Positions 52,535-62,864 of a DNA stretch of 64,000 bases are shown here, piece by piece. The translations under genes were made by a program, and so were the position numbers. How positions within the stretch are numbered: the stretch's first letter is position 1; each line of letters begins with the position of its first letter. Source of the DNA: Yponomeuta sedellus. Its lineage: Eukaryota > Arthropoda > Insecta > Lepidoptera > Yponomeutidae. The notes under the pieces are model-generated. The model did no database searches. It saw only the letters and a list, made by a program, of their open reading frames with translations, and was not told the DNA's origin. The stretch spans positions 9,258,357 to 9,322,356 of the forward strand of contig OW203747.1 in assembly GCA_934045075.1 (NCBI GenBank). Direction: 5' to 3'.

Positions 52535-52680
52535 ACTTACAGGCACATACATTGCTTCTGACCCCACACTAGGATACCCTGCGTCGTGGGAACCAGAAAC
52601 AACGTCATCACAAACATGTAAACATCGAAGACCTGGGTTTTTCTGTCCCCAGCCGGGAGTCGAACCCTAGTCAGTAACAT
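52535..52680 (-). mobile_element. SINE-C copy within the minisatellite
   Basis: CAGGCACATACATTGCTTCT, ACACTAGGATACCCTGCGTC and CCCAGCCGGGAGTCGAACCC in reverse family order; the tRNA-like head is truncated. Confidence 0.78.
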
Positions 52681-52774
52681 AGTAATATCCCAGCATTTTC
52701 TCTTTTTAGTGGCAAATTCTTCCAATACACGTATAGCAGCTCTTTTCCCTTTTTAATGGCGAATTCAGACAATA

Positions 52775-53006
52775 TATTGCAGTTTTAAAAACCTATTTAG
52801 AGGCTAAAAATTCCACCCATGCCGGGACTCGAGCCCGCGACCTCTGGCTAACCGTGCCAGCCCTCTCCCAACTGAGCCAATGGGCGACTACCGGCATCAG
52901 TGAAATTTCGAACCTCTTTACAATACTCAATGTATTACGTACAAAAAAAAAATCAAATAGTCCTTAGCACGGGTTAGTGCATTAAAAAGAATATAATTTA
53001 TTGCAG
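52775..53006 (+). mobile_element. SINE-A, twin-arm copy within the minisatellite
   Basis: TATTGCAG at 52775-52782 and 52999-53006. An antisense arm (TTTTAAAAACCTATTTAGAG to TGTATTACGTAC) is joined without overlap to the sense tail (AAATAGTCCTTAGCACGGGT). This is the cleanest non-overlapping example. Confidence 0.88.
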
Positions 53007-53264
53007 GCTTTTTCCCTTTTTAGTAGCGAAGTGGGCAATATATTCCGGCTTTTTCCATTTTTTGTGGCAAAATCAGACAATATATCCCAGCTATTCCTCT
53101 TTTTAGTGGCAAATTCTGAAAATACATAGCAGCTTTTTCACTTTTTAGTCGCCAACTCTGCCAATATATCCCAGCTTTTCCTCATGTTAGTGGCTAATTC
53201 AGACAATATGAAGCAGTTTTTTGCCATTTTTAGTGGCAAATTCTGCTAATACATTGCACTTTGT

Positions 53265-53440
53265 CCTTACGTACATTTGTGAATCTGTTGTATCAACACC
53301 ACTCGTTAACATGAAGGAAAACATCGTGTGGAAACCTGAGTGGCTGTGGTGTTTACATACTTCAGCGTGAAATTGCCAATCCACGCGGTGGGCATGGTAA
53401 TTAAGCCCGTACTCTCTCTTTGAGAGAAGGTACGTACCCT
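53265..53440 (+). repeat. SINE-E body
   Basis: TACGTACATTTGTGAATCTG, GAAGGAAAACATCGTGTGGA, AACCTGAGTGGC and CACGCGGTGGGCATGGTAAT; no tRNA-like head. Confidence 0.65.
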
Positions 53441-54115
53441 ACAGTGAGACGAGTGTAAGCTGCATTATTTTTAAAACAAGTGAACAATCTCAGTATGGCG
53501 TAGCAAGGCATGAATGGATCTAAAGAAGGCATTTCTAGATGTGTAGTAAATTAACCGAATGACTCTATATTTTCCGTGTAAATGGTCCCTTTCGTTGGAT
53601 GCATTGTATTCCGTTGCAGTACGGGCGACTTTGCTACACAATCTGTAAGTGTGCTTAGCTGATGCCTGCACGGGAGTTTAGTAAATTGCCGTTCTATACA
53701 GGGTTATTCCTCTTGTTCGTGGCAATGTCATGTGACTGACCGAACCCAAGCCTTAGGCGTAGGGCGAGCAAGAGGGTAGTGTGTAGGGAGTCTTTAAATT
53801 TCTTTTTTAGTATTTGTATGTACCTAGCATATAAGATAACTCGAACATGTAAAACCAAGAGCATCTGCCAACAAACTGATATGCAGTTTGGCAGAAACCA
53901 ACTTCTGTATTTTTTGTATTTTTATTTGAATAAATGTTTTCAAAAAAAATTTATATAACGCCCAAATCTCGAAACATGTCGGTTAAAATTCCTTAATGAC
54001 TCATGAATCATGCTCTTATGCCTAACGAACGAGTCTAATGCGCTTAAACCTGCTTAATACATAACTAGTTATACCATTGAATTTGAAGTAAGTTCAAATT
54101 CAATGGTTATACTAT
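53441..54115. other. No recognised gene
   Basis: A small palindrome (CATTGAATTTGAA ... TTCAAATTCAATGG) lies at 54074-54105. Nothing else was recognised. Confidence 0.35.
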
Positions 54116-54363
54116 TGCCACGACACAGGGTATCCTAGTGTGGGACCAGAAGCGATGTATGTGCCTGTATGATGTAATGTTATGTTATATAAACGCCGGG
54201 AATTAAGCTAATTAAGTACGTTTTATCTAATACATAATCGCGATTAGACCAGTTTAAAATATAGGTAACAAGTTTTGTTCTACAAAAATAAAAAAAAATA
54301 AAACTGTTAAGTTTTTTCTGCTTTGCAGTAGCATTGTTTGATAATTGTAGTCATTAAAACCAT

Positions 54364-54507
54364 TTAGGGCTGATTTTTCAATAGTCAGATAACTTTTATC
54401 TGAGGAATAAAAATGGCGGTTTGACATAATTTCCATACATAAGCTGTCAAACCGCCATTTTTATTCCTCAGATAAGAGTTATCTGACTATTGAAAAATCA
54501 GCCCTTA
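54364..54507. mobile_element. MITE, 138 bp, near-complete palindrome, TTA duplication (copy 1)
   Basis: GGGCTGATTTTTCAATAGTC starts at 54367 and its complement ends at 54504, flanked by TTA on both sides. Arms of about 60 bp pair almost fully (…GGCGGTTTGACA). The TTA duplication fits a PIF/Harbinger-like or TA-targeting family. Confidence 0.85.
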
Positions 54508-54853
54508 GTTAATTAAGAAAAAAACACTTTTCTATGTAACGCAATGATTTGAATTTGACTGCGAGATCGGTAGAGCGCGTAAAAGGCGAATTTAAAAAAT
54601 ACATATTAACCCTATTTAGAGGTTAAATTTCCACCCATGCCGGGATTCGAATGCCTGTATGATGTAATGTTATGTTATATAAACGCCGGGAATTAAGCTA
54701 ATTAAGTACGTTTTATCTAATACATAATCGCGATTAGACCAGTTTAAAATATAGGTAACAAGTTTTGTTCTACAAAAATAAAAAAAAATAAAACTGTTAA
54801 GTTTTTTCTGCTTTGCAGTAGCATTGTTTGATAATTGTAGTCATTAAAACCAT

Positions 54854-54997
54854 TTAGGGCTGATTTTTCAATAGTCAGATAACTTTTATCTGAGGAATAA
54901 AAATGGCGGTTTGACATAATTTCCATACATAAGCTGTCAAACCGCCATTTTTATTCCTCAGATAAAAGTTATCTGACTATTGAAAAATCAGCCCTTA
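54854..54997. mobile_element. Same MITE, copy 2 (by tandem duplication)
   Basis: It is at the same place in the second 490 bp unit, so it was copied with its flanks and not by transposition. Confidence 0.88.
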
Positions 54998-55154
54998 GTT
55001 AATTAAGAAAAAAACACTTTTCTATGTAACGCAATGATTTGAATTTGACTGCGAGATCGGTAGAGCGCGTAAAAGGCGAATTTAAAAAATACATATTAAC
55101 CCTATTTAGAGGTTAAATTTCCACCCATGCCGGGATTCGAACCGCTCTTAACAT

Positions 55155-55815
55155 TACCCTTACAACAGTCATCTCAGGGAGACGACCGTGGCTGAAATGA
55201 AATGATTTTATTCAAAGTAGGCAGATACTGCGGCTTAGTGAACGTTATAAGTCAAACTAGGTGCCCATTTAGAAATCTAGATCATTTTGGAGAAAAATTG
55301 GACAAGAAAACTCCAAACGTAGTCTTTTCAAAGTCCTTAATTAACAGAGTTAACATAATTATTATACAAAATAGAGCCCATTGTACTGACTTTAATTCCA
55401 GACATCATTGTCATCTAAATAATCCTTTATTCTATAGTAGCCATTTTGACACAAAGTGTGCTTAACATATTTTTTGTACCGCGATTCAGGCAAGCTTAAT
55501 ATATCTTCAGGGATTTTATTATAGAAACGTATACAAGCCCATGAAGGATGTATTAACCTTTGCCAGCCTAAATCTTGGGATCAAAAGTTTATGTTTATTT
55601 CTAGTATTTACATTGTGTTGGCTACCTGCAGTGACATACATAATATTTTCATAGATATACTGGCTGGCAACTGTCAGGATGTTTGTTTCTTTAAAGAAAT
55701 CTCTTAACAAATCTCTACTGCCTAGCTTATAGATGAATCTGATCGCTCTTTTTTGCAAGACGAATATGATCACAATGTCCGTTGCCCGTCCCCACAATAG
55801 TATGCCATAGGACAT
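55155..55815 (-). pseudogene. CR1/Jockey-group LINE C-terminus and 3' UTR
   Basis: The minus strand encodes SYGILLWGRATDIVIIFVLQ, KRAIRFIYKLGSRDLLRDFF, NILTVASQYIYENIMYV, NTRNKHKLLIPRFRLAKVN and, in another frame, FYNKIPEDILSLPESRYKKY to a stop after YLDDNDVWN (near 55400). The 3' UTR with TTAAGGACTTTGAAAAGAC matches 2405-2545, 5875-6090 and 14925-15150. One frameshift near 55525; RT core missing. Confidence 0.82.
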
Positions 55816-55819
55816 AATG

Positions 55820-56930
55820 CTATGGAAGTAACTAAAATAAACGAAAACCAGCGCTGTCCGGGGCTAACCCGGGTCAGCTCCAGTTGAGCCACTTAATTTT
55901 GCCTTATTTTATAATACCAAACCTACGTTTAAGTCTTACTTTGTTTTAAGTTGTTTATTGGTGGGCATTAAATATTTTTTATCATTTAAATTGATACATT
56001 TATAAATCCATACTAATTGCTATCGCAACCGTCAGAATTCCGGCGGGATTTTCTGTGCTGTGCTAAATCAGGCCTTTGAACTCTATTTGTAATGGAAAGT
56101 TCGTAACCTCTTTTTATTTACATCAAGGTCATGAAACATGGTTTTTGCGACCTAACTACTACGAATTAGAAGTAGAATAAGAATTAAAAAGAACGCAAAT
56201 AAAGAGACATTAACTTTACTGTAACCATAAACGAGTACATAGGCAAGTTTATTTCTATAGAAATTTATTTCAGTCAGCTGGTAAGATAAGAATATTCTTT
56301 ATTGTAGAACGAAAAAATACTTACAGAAACAGCAGATAAGATACAATTGGCAGCCTCATTGCTAATAGCAATTTCCTCCAGGCAACATCAAATTGGAAAT
56401 TTGTCAGAAGGAGAAATAGATACGGGTAGTCGGTGCAAATACGAATATTACTAGATATAGGTACCTAAAGGTCATAATAGACTTTCATAAATCATACTTG
56501 AATACTGATCCACCTGTTTCAAGATAATCAAAACTTTACTTCGAGGGAATCTTTAGTCAAGGCCTTCTTTCTAAGAGATATTTCTTAGAAAAAAGCCCTT
56601 GTTCTCCCACTCCCCTGTTTTCGGCCATCCTCCACCATCCAAAAAAAACACATTGAGTGATCGTAGCGCCATCTCCGCGGTTCCCGACAGCGTCTGCGAT
56701 ATCCGTCGCGTGACGTGGCCACGGAGTGGACGAGTGTGGTTACAAATAGTAATTAAACGCGGCACGTTGAATAATGAAATGAAATAAAGCACATAAACCT
56801 TTGGAAGGACGACTAAATTGAAACTGCCGGTGAGCACGCGATGTAAACGTTTACAGGTCGCATAACTTGGCATGCACGGTTAGGTAAAAATTTACCTCCT
56901 AATCCTTTTCTAAAACTACGCACAGTGCTA
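55820..56930. other. Region with a GC/CpG-rich patch at 56650-56770
   Basis: Most is AT-rich. At 56650-56770 CpG-rich sequence (CCGCGGTTCCCGACAGCGTC, CGTCGCGTGACGTGGCCACG) stands out from the neighbourhood. It could be part of a promoter or noncoding exon of RyR (minus strand) or an unrecognised repeat. No conserved protein frame. Confidence 0.3.
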
Positions 56931-56934
56931 CACA

Positions 56935-57260
56935 AGAAATAAGTCTCACGAATTTACCTGCGCAGATGAACAAATTTTGGAAGTGCGGCAAGTTGATCGA
57001 CCAATCAGATAGTTTCATTTTATGGCAGGCCGCGCGCCTTTGTTGCTATTCGTTGATTCAACGTCATCGAGGCGGGTGACTATTAGTTTGGCAATATTAC
57101 CGTCAGCGAAATAGGTAGCGCTATTGCGGCAATCAATTCTGCACCTTAACCGTATCGGTTAAAGATCATGTTGAATGTACTTATAGCTTCGGGTACTTTC
57201 GTTACACTTCTTCCTAGTCTGCGCGAACGTAGATTCCCGAAGGGACTTTTATGATGTGTA
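56935..57260 (-). repeat. Dispersed repeat M, copy 2
   Basis: Inverse of 42717-43060: CACAAGAAATAAGTCTCACG, GGCAAGTTGATCGACCAATC, CCTTAACCGTATCGGTTAAA, ACGTAGATTCCCGAAGGGAC. Confidence 0.75.
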
Positions 57261-57294
57261 GAACTGTACCTAGTAATTTAACAAAATATATTTT

Positions 57295-57385
57295 TAAAAA
57301 CCTATTTAGAGGCTACAAATTTTATATTTTTTTTAAATTTGTTCCTTAGCACGGGTTAGTGCATTAAAAATAAAAATAGTATATA
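57295..57385 (+). repeat. Minimal SINE-A trace
   Basis: TTAAAAACCTATTTAGAGGC (antisense) is joined after about 20 bp to the sense tail AATTTGTTCCTTAGCACGGG, a very short twin-arm copy. Confidence 0.7.
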
Positions 57386-57643
57386 AATACATATTTTCCA
57401 AAATAAATTGAAAAAAACAATTGGACTTAGATCAGTAGATAGGGAACACCCTAAATTAGGAAAGTTACGGTGAATTAATATGTAACTTGTAGGTTATGAA
57501 CTGATGTTCCATGTGAAGGACGCCAGCGCTTAGAAGGTTAAAGTATATAATTTATTATAATTACCACACGTTTTGAGCAACAAGGTACGAAGTTCGCTGG
57601 GTCAGATAGTTGGTAATAAATAAAAAATTTAGAGCAATTTCGA

Positions 57644-58026
57644 CGGCCTCTGTGACGCAGCGGTAGCGCATCTGCCACCATGCGTGAGGTCCCGGGTTCG
57701 AACCGCGGCTGGGGACAAAAAACAAAAACCCCAGGTCTTGGATGTTTACATGTTTTTGATGTCGTTGTTTCTCATAGTTAGAATATTTTCGGGGCTTAAT
57801 CGCGTAGTAATTTATTGCTATTTTACCTCGACGTTTCGACGACAGTCATCGTCGAGGTAAACTAGCAATAAATTACTACGCGATTAAGCCCCGAAAATAT
57901 TCTAACTACCTATGTGTACAAGTCGCGAAAGTTTAAAATATGTCGTTGTTTCTGGTTCCCACGACACAGGGTATCCTAGTGTGGGGCCAGAAGCAATGTA
58001 TGTGCTTGTAAACGTTATGTTATTGT
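57644..58026 (+). mobile_element. SINE-C interrupted by SINE-I
   Basis: The head GTGACGCAGCGGTAGCGCAT and GGGTTCGAACCGCGGCTGGG leads to TTTTGATGTCGTTGTTTCT at 57772; the body resumes at 57954 with GGTTCCCACGACACAGGGTA and ends near 58026. Confidence 0.9.
57759..57953 (+). mobile_element. SINE-I, twin-arm palindromic copy inside SINE-C
   Basis: ATGTCGTTGTTTCT at 57759-57772 and 57940-57953. Left arm antisense (GTTAGAATATTTTCGGGGCT to TTTTACCTCGAC), right arm sense (GTCGAGGTAAACTAGCAATA to CCCCGAAAATATTCTAAC), then the tail TGTACAAGTCGCGAAAGTTT. The tail exists only on the sense side, as in SINE-A. Confidence 0.92.
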
Positions 58027-58201
58027 ACGTACAAAAAGGAAATAAACCAGTCTGAATCTGGGGTGATTTATACACCGTTACACTGCAACAGGCACTGCAG
58101 TGAAAATTACTTTGTCCCAGTACGACAACGCTCGAATAAGAACCATACTTTAAAATTTTAATAGAAATATATATTTACATATATTAAAAGGTTTGATACA
58201 G

Positions 58202-58425
58202 CGACGGCCTCGCTGGGGCAGCGGTTTGGCACGCTGACTGTAAAAAGGAAGGTCTCGGTTTCGATCCCCGGACGGGTCATTCTAGAAATCGAAGTTTTCC
58301 TAGTGTGTCTCGGGACTTCTATGTTATGTCTTGGATATTTATTGTATTAAATCTATCGTCGAGTTAGCACCTGTATGAGAAGTCATTTAGTTGTACTTAG
58401 TATGATATATTTATTATTATTATAA
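58202..58425 (+). mobile_element. SINE-B copy
   Basis: GGCCTCGCTGGGGCAGCGGT, GGTTTCGATCCCCGGACGGG, GTGTGTCTCGGGACTTCTAT, then CGAGTTAGCACCTGTATGAG and a T/A-rich tail. Confidence 0.85.
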
Positions 58426-58429
58426 TACA

Positions 58430-59718
58430 CCAACAAAGCCACTTTAAATCCTAACGCGCGAACCCATAAACGAAATAATTCCATCACCCATAAAACAATA
58501 ACGCGGACAAACACAAACCTTTTATTATTATCAGCTTACGCCATCAAATCCTTCTGTCACACACAAACCATACAAACAGACCCACTGACACACACTTTTC
58601 ACTGTAGATTTCAATATAATTTTGAAAAAACCAACGACACTGAAAACGACAAAGGACTAATATGACGCAAAAAGTCGAGTTGTTCGTGTGAAAACAAAAC
58701 AGCTCCTCGTGCAAAGACGACCGTACGATGCCACATGCCGCAGCGTACTGAAAGCAAAAGCTCGTTTTCAGTGACAACTTTATGGCATACTAGCTGTTGC
58801 GCGCGACTTCGTCGGCGTTCAAATGATGCGTTTTCAATTAATATTTGTTTATAGGTATTAATTACATTCCTTGTTTATGTAGCCTGTAAACGTCACACTG
58901 GAGGGCGCAGGCCTTCTTCTTCTTTATGAAACTAAGACAACTTTTAATAATAAACAATAAATATGTATTTGTATACCTAGAATTTATCGAAATAGAAAAC
59001 TATCCTACGCTACAACTTAAACTATTTAAAATGATACCTCAATGTAAAATGCTGCGTCCAAATCAGATATTGTTTAAATAAAAGTTCTTTATTTGACAAA
59101 AATATTTATTACAGCGTTTAAAACATAGTATAAAATAAATTTTACCTTGGCAAAAACAATCTTAATTATGAAGCTTTTTCAGGTTTTATACACATTATCG
59201 CATGAAAATTACACATTGCTTACAGATATTCTTTCGCTCACGTCACAATTTTATGAACAGACAATATTCGCACTTTTTAACAACGCAAATTTATGATGTT
59301 TGTATTGTCAAGATAAAAAGTATTCTGTCTTTGTGAAAAAAACGCTTTTTATGGTTATATCTCCGGCACTCGTCGTTTTAGCCAGACGACGTGTTATCGA
59401 TAAAACGCAAAACCTGAAAATAGTTTTTTTAGTTCAATAATTAAACGAATTTCAATACGAAAAAGCATTTTTATGCAATCTCGGCACCTGATTCAGTCAA
59501 TTTAAAAATATATATGTAATTTCATACTTAAGAATAATGGAAGTGATACCGGATATATTTTCAGGTCTTGCATTACTTTGATACAGCGTTTACGTAGTGT
59601 ATTTTATTTAAACACAAGAACTTTCACCATCTAATAGATTTTGCGTGACGATAGAACAGACAAAGAAAGATAAAGTCCAAAAAATCGCAAAGCAACTTTT
59701 AAAGTTTTCCCCACGCCC
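58430..59718. other. AT-rich stretch, possibly interior of the LTR element
   Basis: No gag or pol motif was found. CCGGCACTCGTCGTTTTAGC and CAGACGACGTGTTATCGATA stand out at 59365-59403. A minus open frame (58544-58777) resembles no known family. Confidence 0.3.
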
Positions 59719-59720
59719 CC

Positions 59721-59989
59721 CGTTGGGCGCCAGTGTAACGTTGTATAACTTTTATAATAATAAATAACACTGGAACGACTTCAGGTGTTGTTTTATTTGT
59801 AGTAATATTAAAACAGAAAAACTGGATTAAAACGGATAAGCAGGTAAAATAGTCAGGTCTGTTCGAAGGGTATAGTAGTAGTGAATGAAAATGAGGGAAA
59901 TCGAAGAATGTGTGACGTAATTTAAATATTTGAAAATGATAGATAGAAAAAGAAATAAAAATGGTGTAAAGAGGTTTGCACCGTTACAA
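59721..59989 (-). mobile_element. LTR (256 bp) with primer-binding site of an LTR retrotransposon
   Basis: 59734-59989 starts TGTAACG and ends CGTTACA, the TG...CA form of an LTR with inverted ends. On the minus strand the LTR is followed after one base by TGGCGCCCAACG (rc of 59721-59732), a classic primer-binding site of Ty3/gypsy-type elements. The element would run to lower coordinates, but no protein domains or second LTR were seen, so it is a remnant. Confidence 0.72.
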
Positions 59990-60189
59990 ACTAACTACAA
60001 TATTATACAAAATAATACGAAGAAATTGTACTTAAATAAAATTGAGATTGTAAATAATTGTATACATATCTGAAAATACATAGTTTTAGAAAAGTCGTAG
60101 CGCCCTTATAGGGTGTCATGTAGAACAAGAATTATTTATAAATATTATTACCACCTAATCCAGAAGCGCTCGTGGCCTAGGCGAACCGA

Positions 60190-60530
60190 GTGATTGGAAT
60201 CAATCACTTGGTTAAGCAACAACAGGCGCGGTCAGGTACGGGATGGGTGAGAGTCCCGTGACTACCGCTAGTGGCATTTTTCCGAGCGCTTCCGTGCTTC
60301 GCAAGGCACGTAAAGCCGTTGGTGCCGGCTGTCATATAATGGCAGTCGTTAAGCCATGTCAGAGGCCTTATGGGCGGCTTGATAACATCTGACAGTAAGG
60401 CCCGCCACTGTCTTACAATCCTCCACCAACCCGGACTTGGCCCCCGTGGTGGAGTATGGCCTAACCTACCTGCGATGCAGGAAGAGACCCGTGCCCCAGC
60501 AGTGGGGACATACAAGGGTTGATAACGATT
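60190..60530 (-). repeat. Repeat R, full copy
   Basis: From CAATCACTTGGTTAAGCAAC and GTCCCGTGACTACCGCTAGT to GTGGGGACATACAAGGGTTG. One of the least degraded copies. Confidence 0.75.
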
Positions 60531-60854
60531 ATTACCACCTGTACTATTAGCATGACGTGCAATAAATAAATTATTATGTTTATTATGTACAGATACACTG
60601 CTCCGACTGTTTTATGGCAATGTAGATGAAGACAAGTGTGGCGCCTGGTGTCGCGGGCTCTTTGTTTCTATTGTTCCGTGCGAGAAGTAAAGCTTAGAAA
60701 AACACGATGGCGATTGGCACTTGTCAGATGCTTGTCTGACCTAAAACAAAATAAGTATACTCTGCGACCATAGAAAAAAACACCGTTTGAAAAATATAGT
60801 TCTACTAATTTCAAATGTAAATACACCTCCGTCATCATCTCTCATGAAAACATA

Positions 60855-60985
60855 CACACACACTCACTCACTCACTCACTCACTCACTCACTCACTCACC
60901 CCTGTATCCTGAAGGAATAGCAGGGGTAGAAGTAGGCAGCTTTCGCAACATTGATTAGTCGTTGCATGCACGCCCTTTGTTAATA
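60855..60985 (-). repeat. (CACT)n microsatellite at an endonuclease-RT LINE end
   Basis: About ten CACT units (60859-60899), then CCCCTGTATCCTGAAGGAAT and GATTAGTCGTTGCATGCACG, the reversed 3' end of the 18735-19160 family. Confidence 0.65.
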
Positions 60986-61289
60986 AAACCCTTATTTTAT
61001 TTTATTATTCGACAGTAATACTATAATATATTTATACAACAAGGTGTTAAAACGTCGGGCAATAAGGTAATTACGTTTTACCTAATAAATAATCCCGTTT
61101 AATATATAACTAAGGTGTTAACCGACTCAAAATTGCTATATACCGTTTACGCTACTACTTCCAAGACGCACTATCAATAAGTGTTAATTTGTTCAAGTAT
61201 CGTCAGAAAGACACCGATTAAAAGCGGGAGTTATTAATTTTAAGCGGACAGAAAGGATATGATTCGAATATATTTTAGTTAGTATCTTC

Positions 61290-61535
61290 TTCTTCTGGCT
61301 ATAGTAGACCACTGCTGGACATAGCCCTCCCCTAATGAGCGCCATAGCGCAAGGTTGTGCCATCATTGGGGGGTAATGCCCATAATCCCCACGCTGGGCA
61401 TGCGGGTTGGGGATCGCAGTTTGGTGGAATTGTACTGCAGAGGGCGCTGCTGCCCACCCCCCAGTGTGTGTCCCTTAGTCGCCTTTTACGACACCCGGGG
61501 GAAGAATTTGGGTTGGTGCTATTCTCTTCTACAGC
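61290..61535 (-). repeat. RTE-like LINE 3' region
   Basis: Reverse of 3185-3455: CCACTGCTGGACATAGCCCT, CCCCACGCTGGGCATGCGGG to AATTTGGGTTGGTGCTATTC. Its end carries a CTTCTTCTTC tract. Confidence 0.75.
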
Positions 61536-61633
61536 AGTGTTAGTATGTCTTGAAATAAATATAAATTATATTTCAACTAGCTGAGTGCGCAAACGTTGTT
61601 TTGCCATATTAATTAACCTACAACCTGTTCTCA

Positions 61634-61940
61634 GAGTGCTTAGTGCGAGTTTGACAGATCCAGTCGAATAACTTTACTACCGCGTTAATCGAGCATTGAG
61701 TAGTGAGTATGAGTAAGTTAACCGTTCGAACTGGCAAAACGCTGTCACAGTACAACTCGCACTCGCGTTTATTCGTGTTTTGGCTGGTAAACGTGTTCAC
61801 TTCTCAACGTAAACCATTACAACTCGCACTCAGCTATTTTAATTTCCATACTTGTCGCTAGGTGGAGCTTCTCCGATGCCATAGAAATATGAGTTTACGT
61901 TAACGCGATCGAGTAGTTAAAAAACTCGCACTAAGCACTC
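61634..61940. mobile_element. MITE-N, second copy
   Basis: Same ends and interior as 44456-44755 with few differences; followed by an extra partial end (AGAGTGCTTAGTGCGAGTGC at 61940-61962). Confidence 0.85.
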
Positions 61941-62099
61941 AGAGTGCTTAGTGCGAGTGCTTAGTTCATTGGTTTCCAAGTTGTCACATCATCGCCCATC
62001 ATTTCGTATCGAAAAATTACTAAATACACACAAAGTATTTTTTTAGGTTAGATCTTGAAATTGACTTTTTTTATCGTGTCACAGGCATGTTCACTGAGA

Positions 62100-62340
62100 G
62101 CCATGGTGTGACGTCATCAGCGTATTTTTGTGTTTTTATGCCACACCTGGCAATAAAGTGGCTTTTTCCGCACGCTGCGCGTACGGAAAAAGCCGCTTTC
62201 TGGCCAAGTGTAGACATAAAAAGATGTACACAACACGGGAGGTAATAAAGAAAGCTCTCGATCGCATATTTACGTCCCTCGCTTGCAGCTCGGGCCGCAA
62301 ACTTCTGCGATCTCGGCCTTCCTTTGTATTACCACCCTAG
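62100..62340. repeat. Palindromic GC-flanked element
   Basis: GTGGCTTTTTCCG and CGGAAAAAGCCGC form a hairpin at 62158-62206; outer words TTTTTATGCCACACCTGGC and GCCAAGTGTAGACATAAAAA are also complementary. GC-rich words (TCGGGCCGCAAACTTCTGCG) follow to 62340. Confidence 0.65.
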
Positions 62341-62462
62341 TTGTGTAATGTACTATTACAGCTACCTATACTTAGTAATGTAGGTACCTATTTATTGTAC
62401 ATAGTACCTAATTACGTTTAACCTAAGAAATAATCGCGATTTGACCCGTTTAATATATAACT

Positions 62463-62640
62463 ACACACTAATATTATAAAGGCGAAAGTTTGTGAGTGTG
62501 TATGTTTGTTACTTCTTAACGTCTAAACGGCTGGAGCGCTGGAGATTTTAATAAAATTTGTTATGGAGTTAGCTGACACCCTGGATTATCAGATAGGCTA
62601 CGTTTTACAGCGGGAAAATATATTATTCCAATCGAATACA
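62463..62640 (+). repeat. Dispersed repeat starting ACACTAATATTATAAAGGCG
   Basis: AAAGTTTGTGAGTGTGTATG and CGTCTAAACGGCTGGAGCGC are common lepidopteran repeat words; related to 28210-28460 (reverse). Confidence 0.55.
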
Positions 62641-62864
62641 CCACGTGTATTATTAATATTATAGTTACAAACGAAACACATTACCATTCAAAATATGTAC
62701 AACCACGATAAGATAATGAAATTGAGTTCCTTTCGACAATATCGAAGGTCGGGGTATACGGACAAATTGAATTACGGCAGCCCAAACTAGATTGGGCGGG
62801 AAAACGTCGAATCTATCTTTATAGCGGTATTTTAGGCTGTGTCGGTGAAAATATCTTAAGTAAC

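Larger units (their letters stand above)
52390..53260. repeat. Degenerate minisatellite, about 45 bp unit, split by two SINEs
   Basis: The unit approximates GCAGCTTTTTCCCTTTTTAG + TGGCAAATTCAGACAATATA. About eleven units lie at 52390-52515, 52688-52780 and 53000-53260. A SINE-C (52535-52680) and a SINE-A (52783-52998) interrupt the array, so it is older than both. Unit differences are large, suggesting an old array. Confidence 0.8.
54162..55141. repeat. Tandem duplication, 490 bp unit, almost identical
   Basis: Copies 54162-54651 and 54652-55141 are offset by exactly 490 bp; I found one substitution (G/A at 54476 versus 54966). Each starts within a SINE-C 3' end and ends at CACCCATGCCGGGATTCGA, a SINE-A box B fragment. 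Either a very recent duplication or an assembly artefact. Confidence 0.9.

Noticed and set aside
52390..53260. Regularly spaced repeats resembling a CRISPR array
   Set aside because: Units are degenerate, adjacent and without unique spacers, and the DNA is animal. It is a minisatellite.
56571..56873. 100-codon minus frame over the CpG-rich patch
   Set aside because: No conserved motif and poor codon pattern. Kept only as a possible noncoding exon or promoter region.
59721..59732. Primer-binding site as sign of an endogenous retrovirus
   Set aside because: No gag, pol or env motif is present within reach. It supports only an LTR element remnant.
60204..60515. 103-codon frame in repeat R (and similar frames at 33316-33738, 62665-62991)
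   Set aside because: The same peptide words recur wherever repeat R or the RTE tail occurs, on either strand. They are frames opened by chance in repeats.
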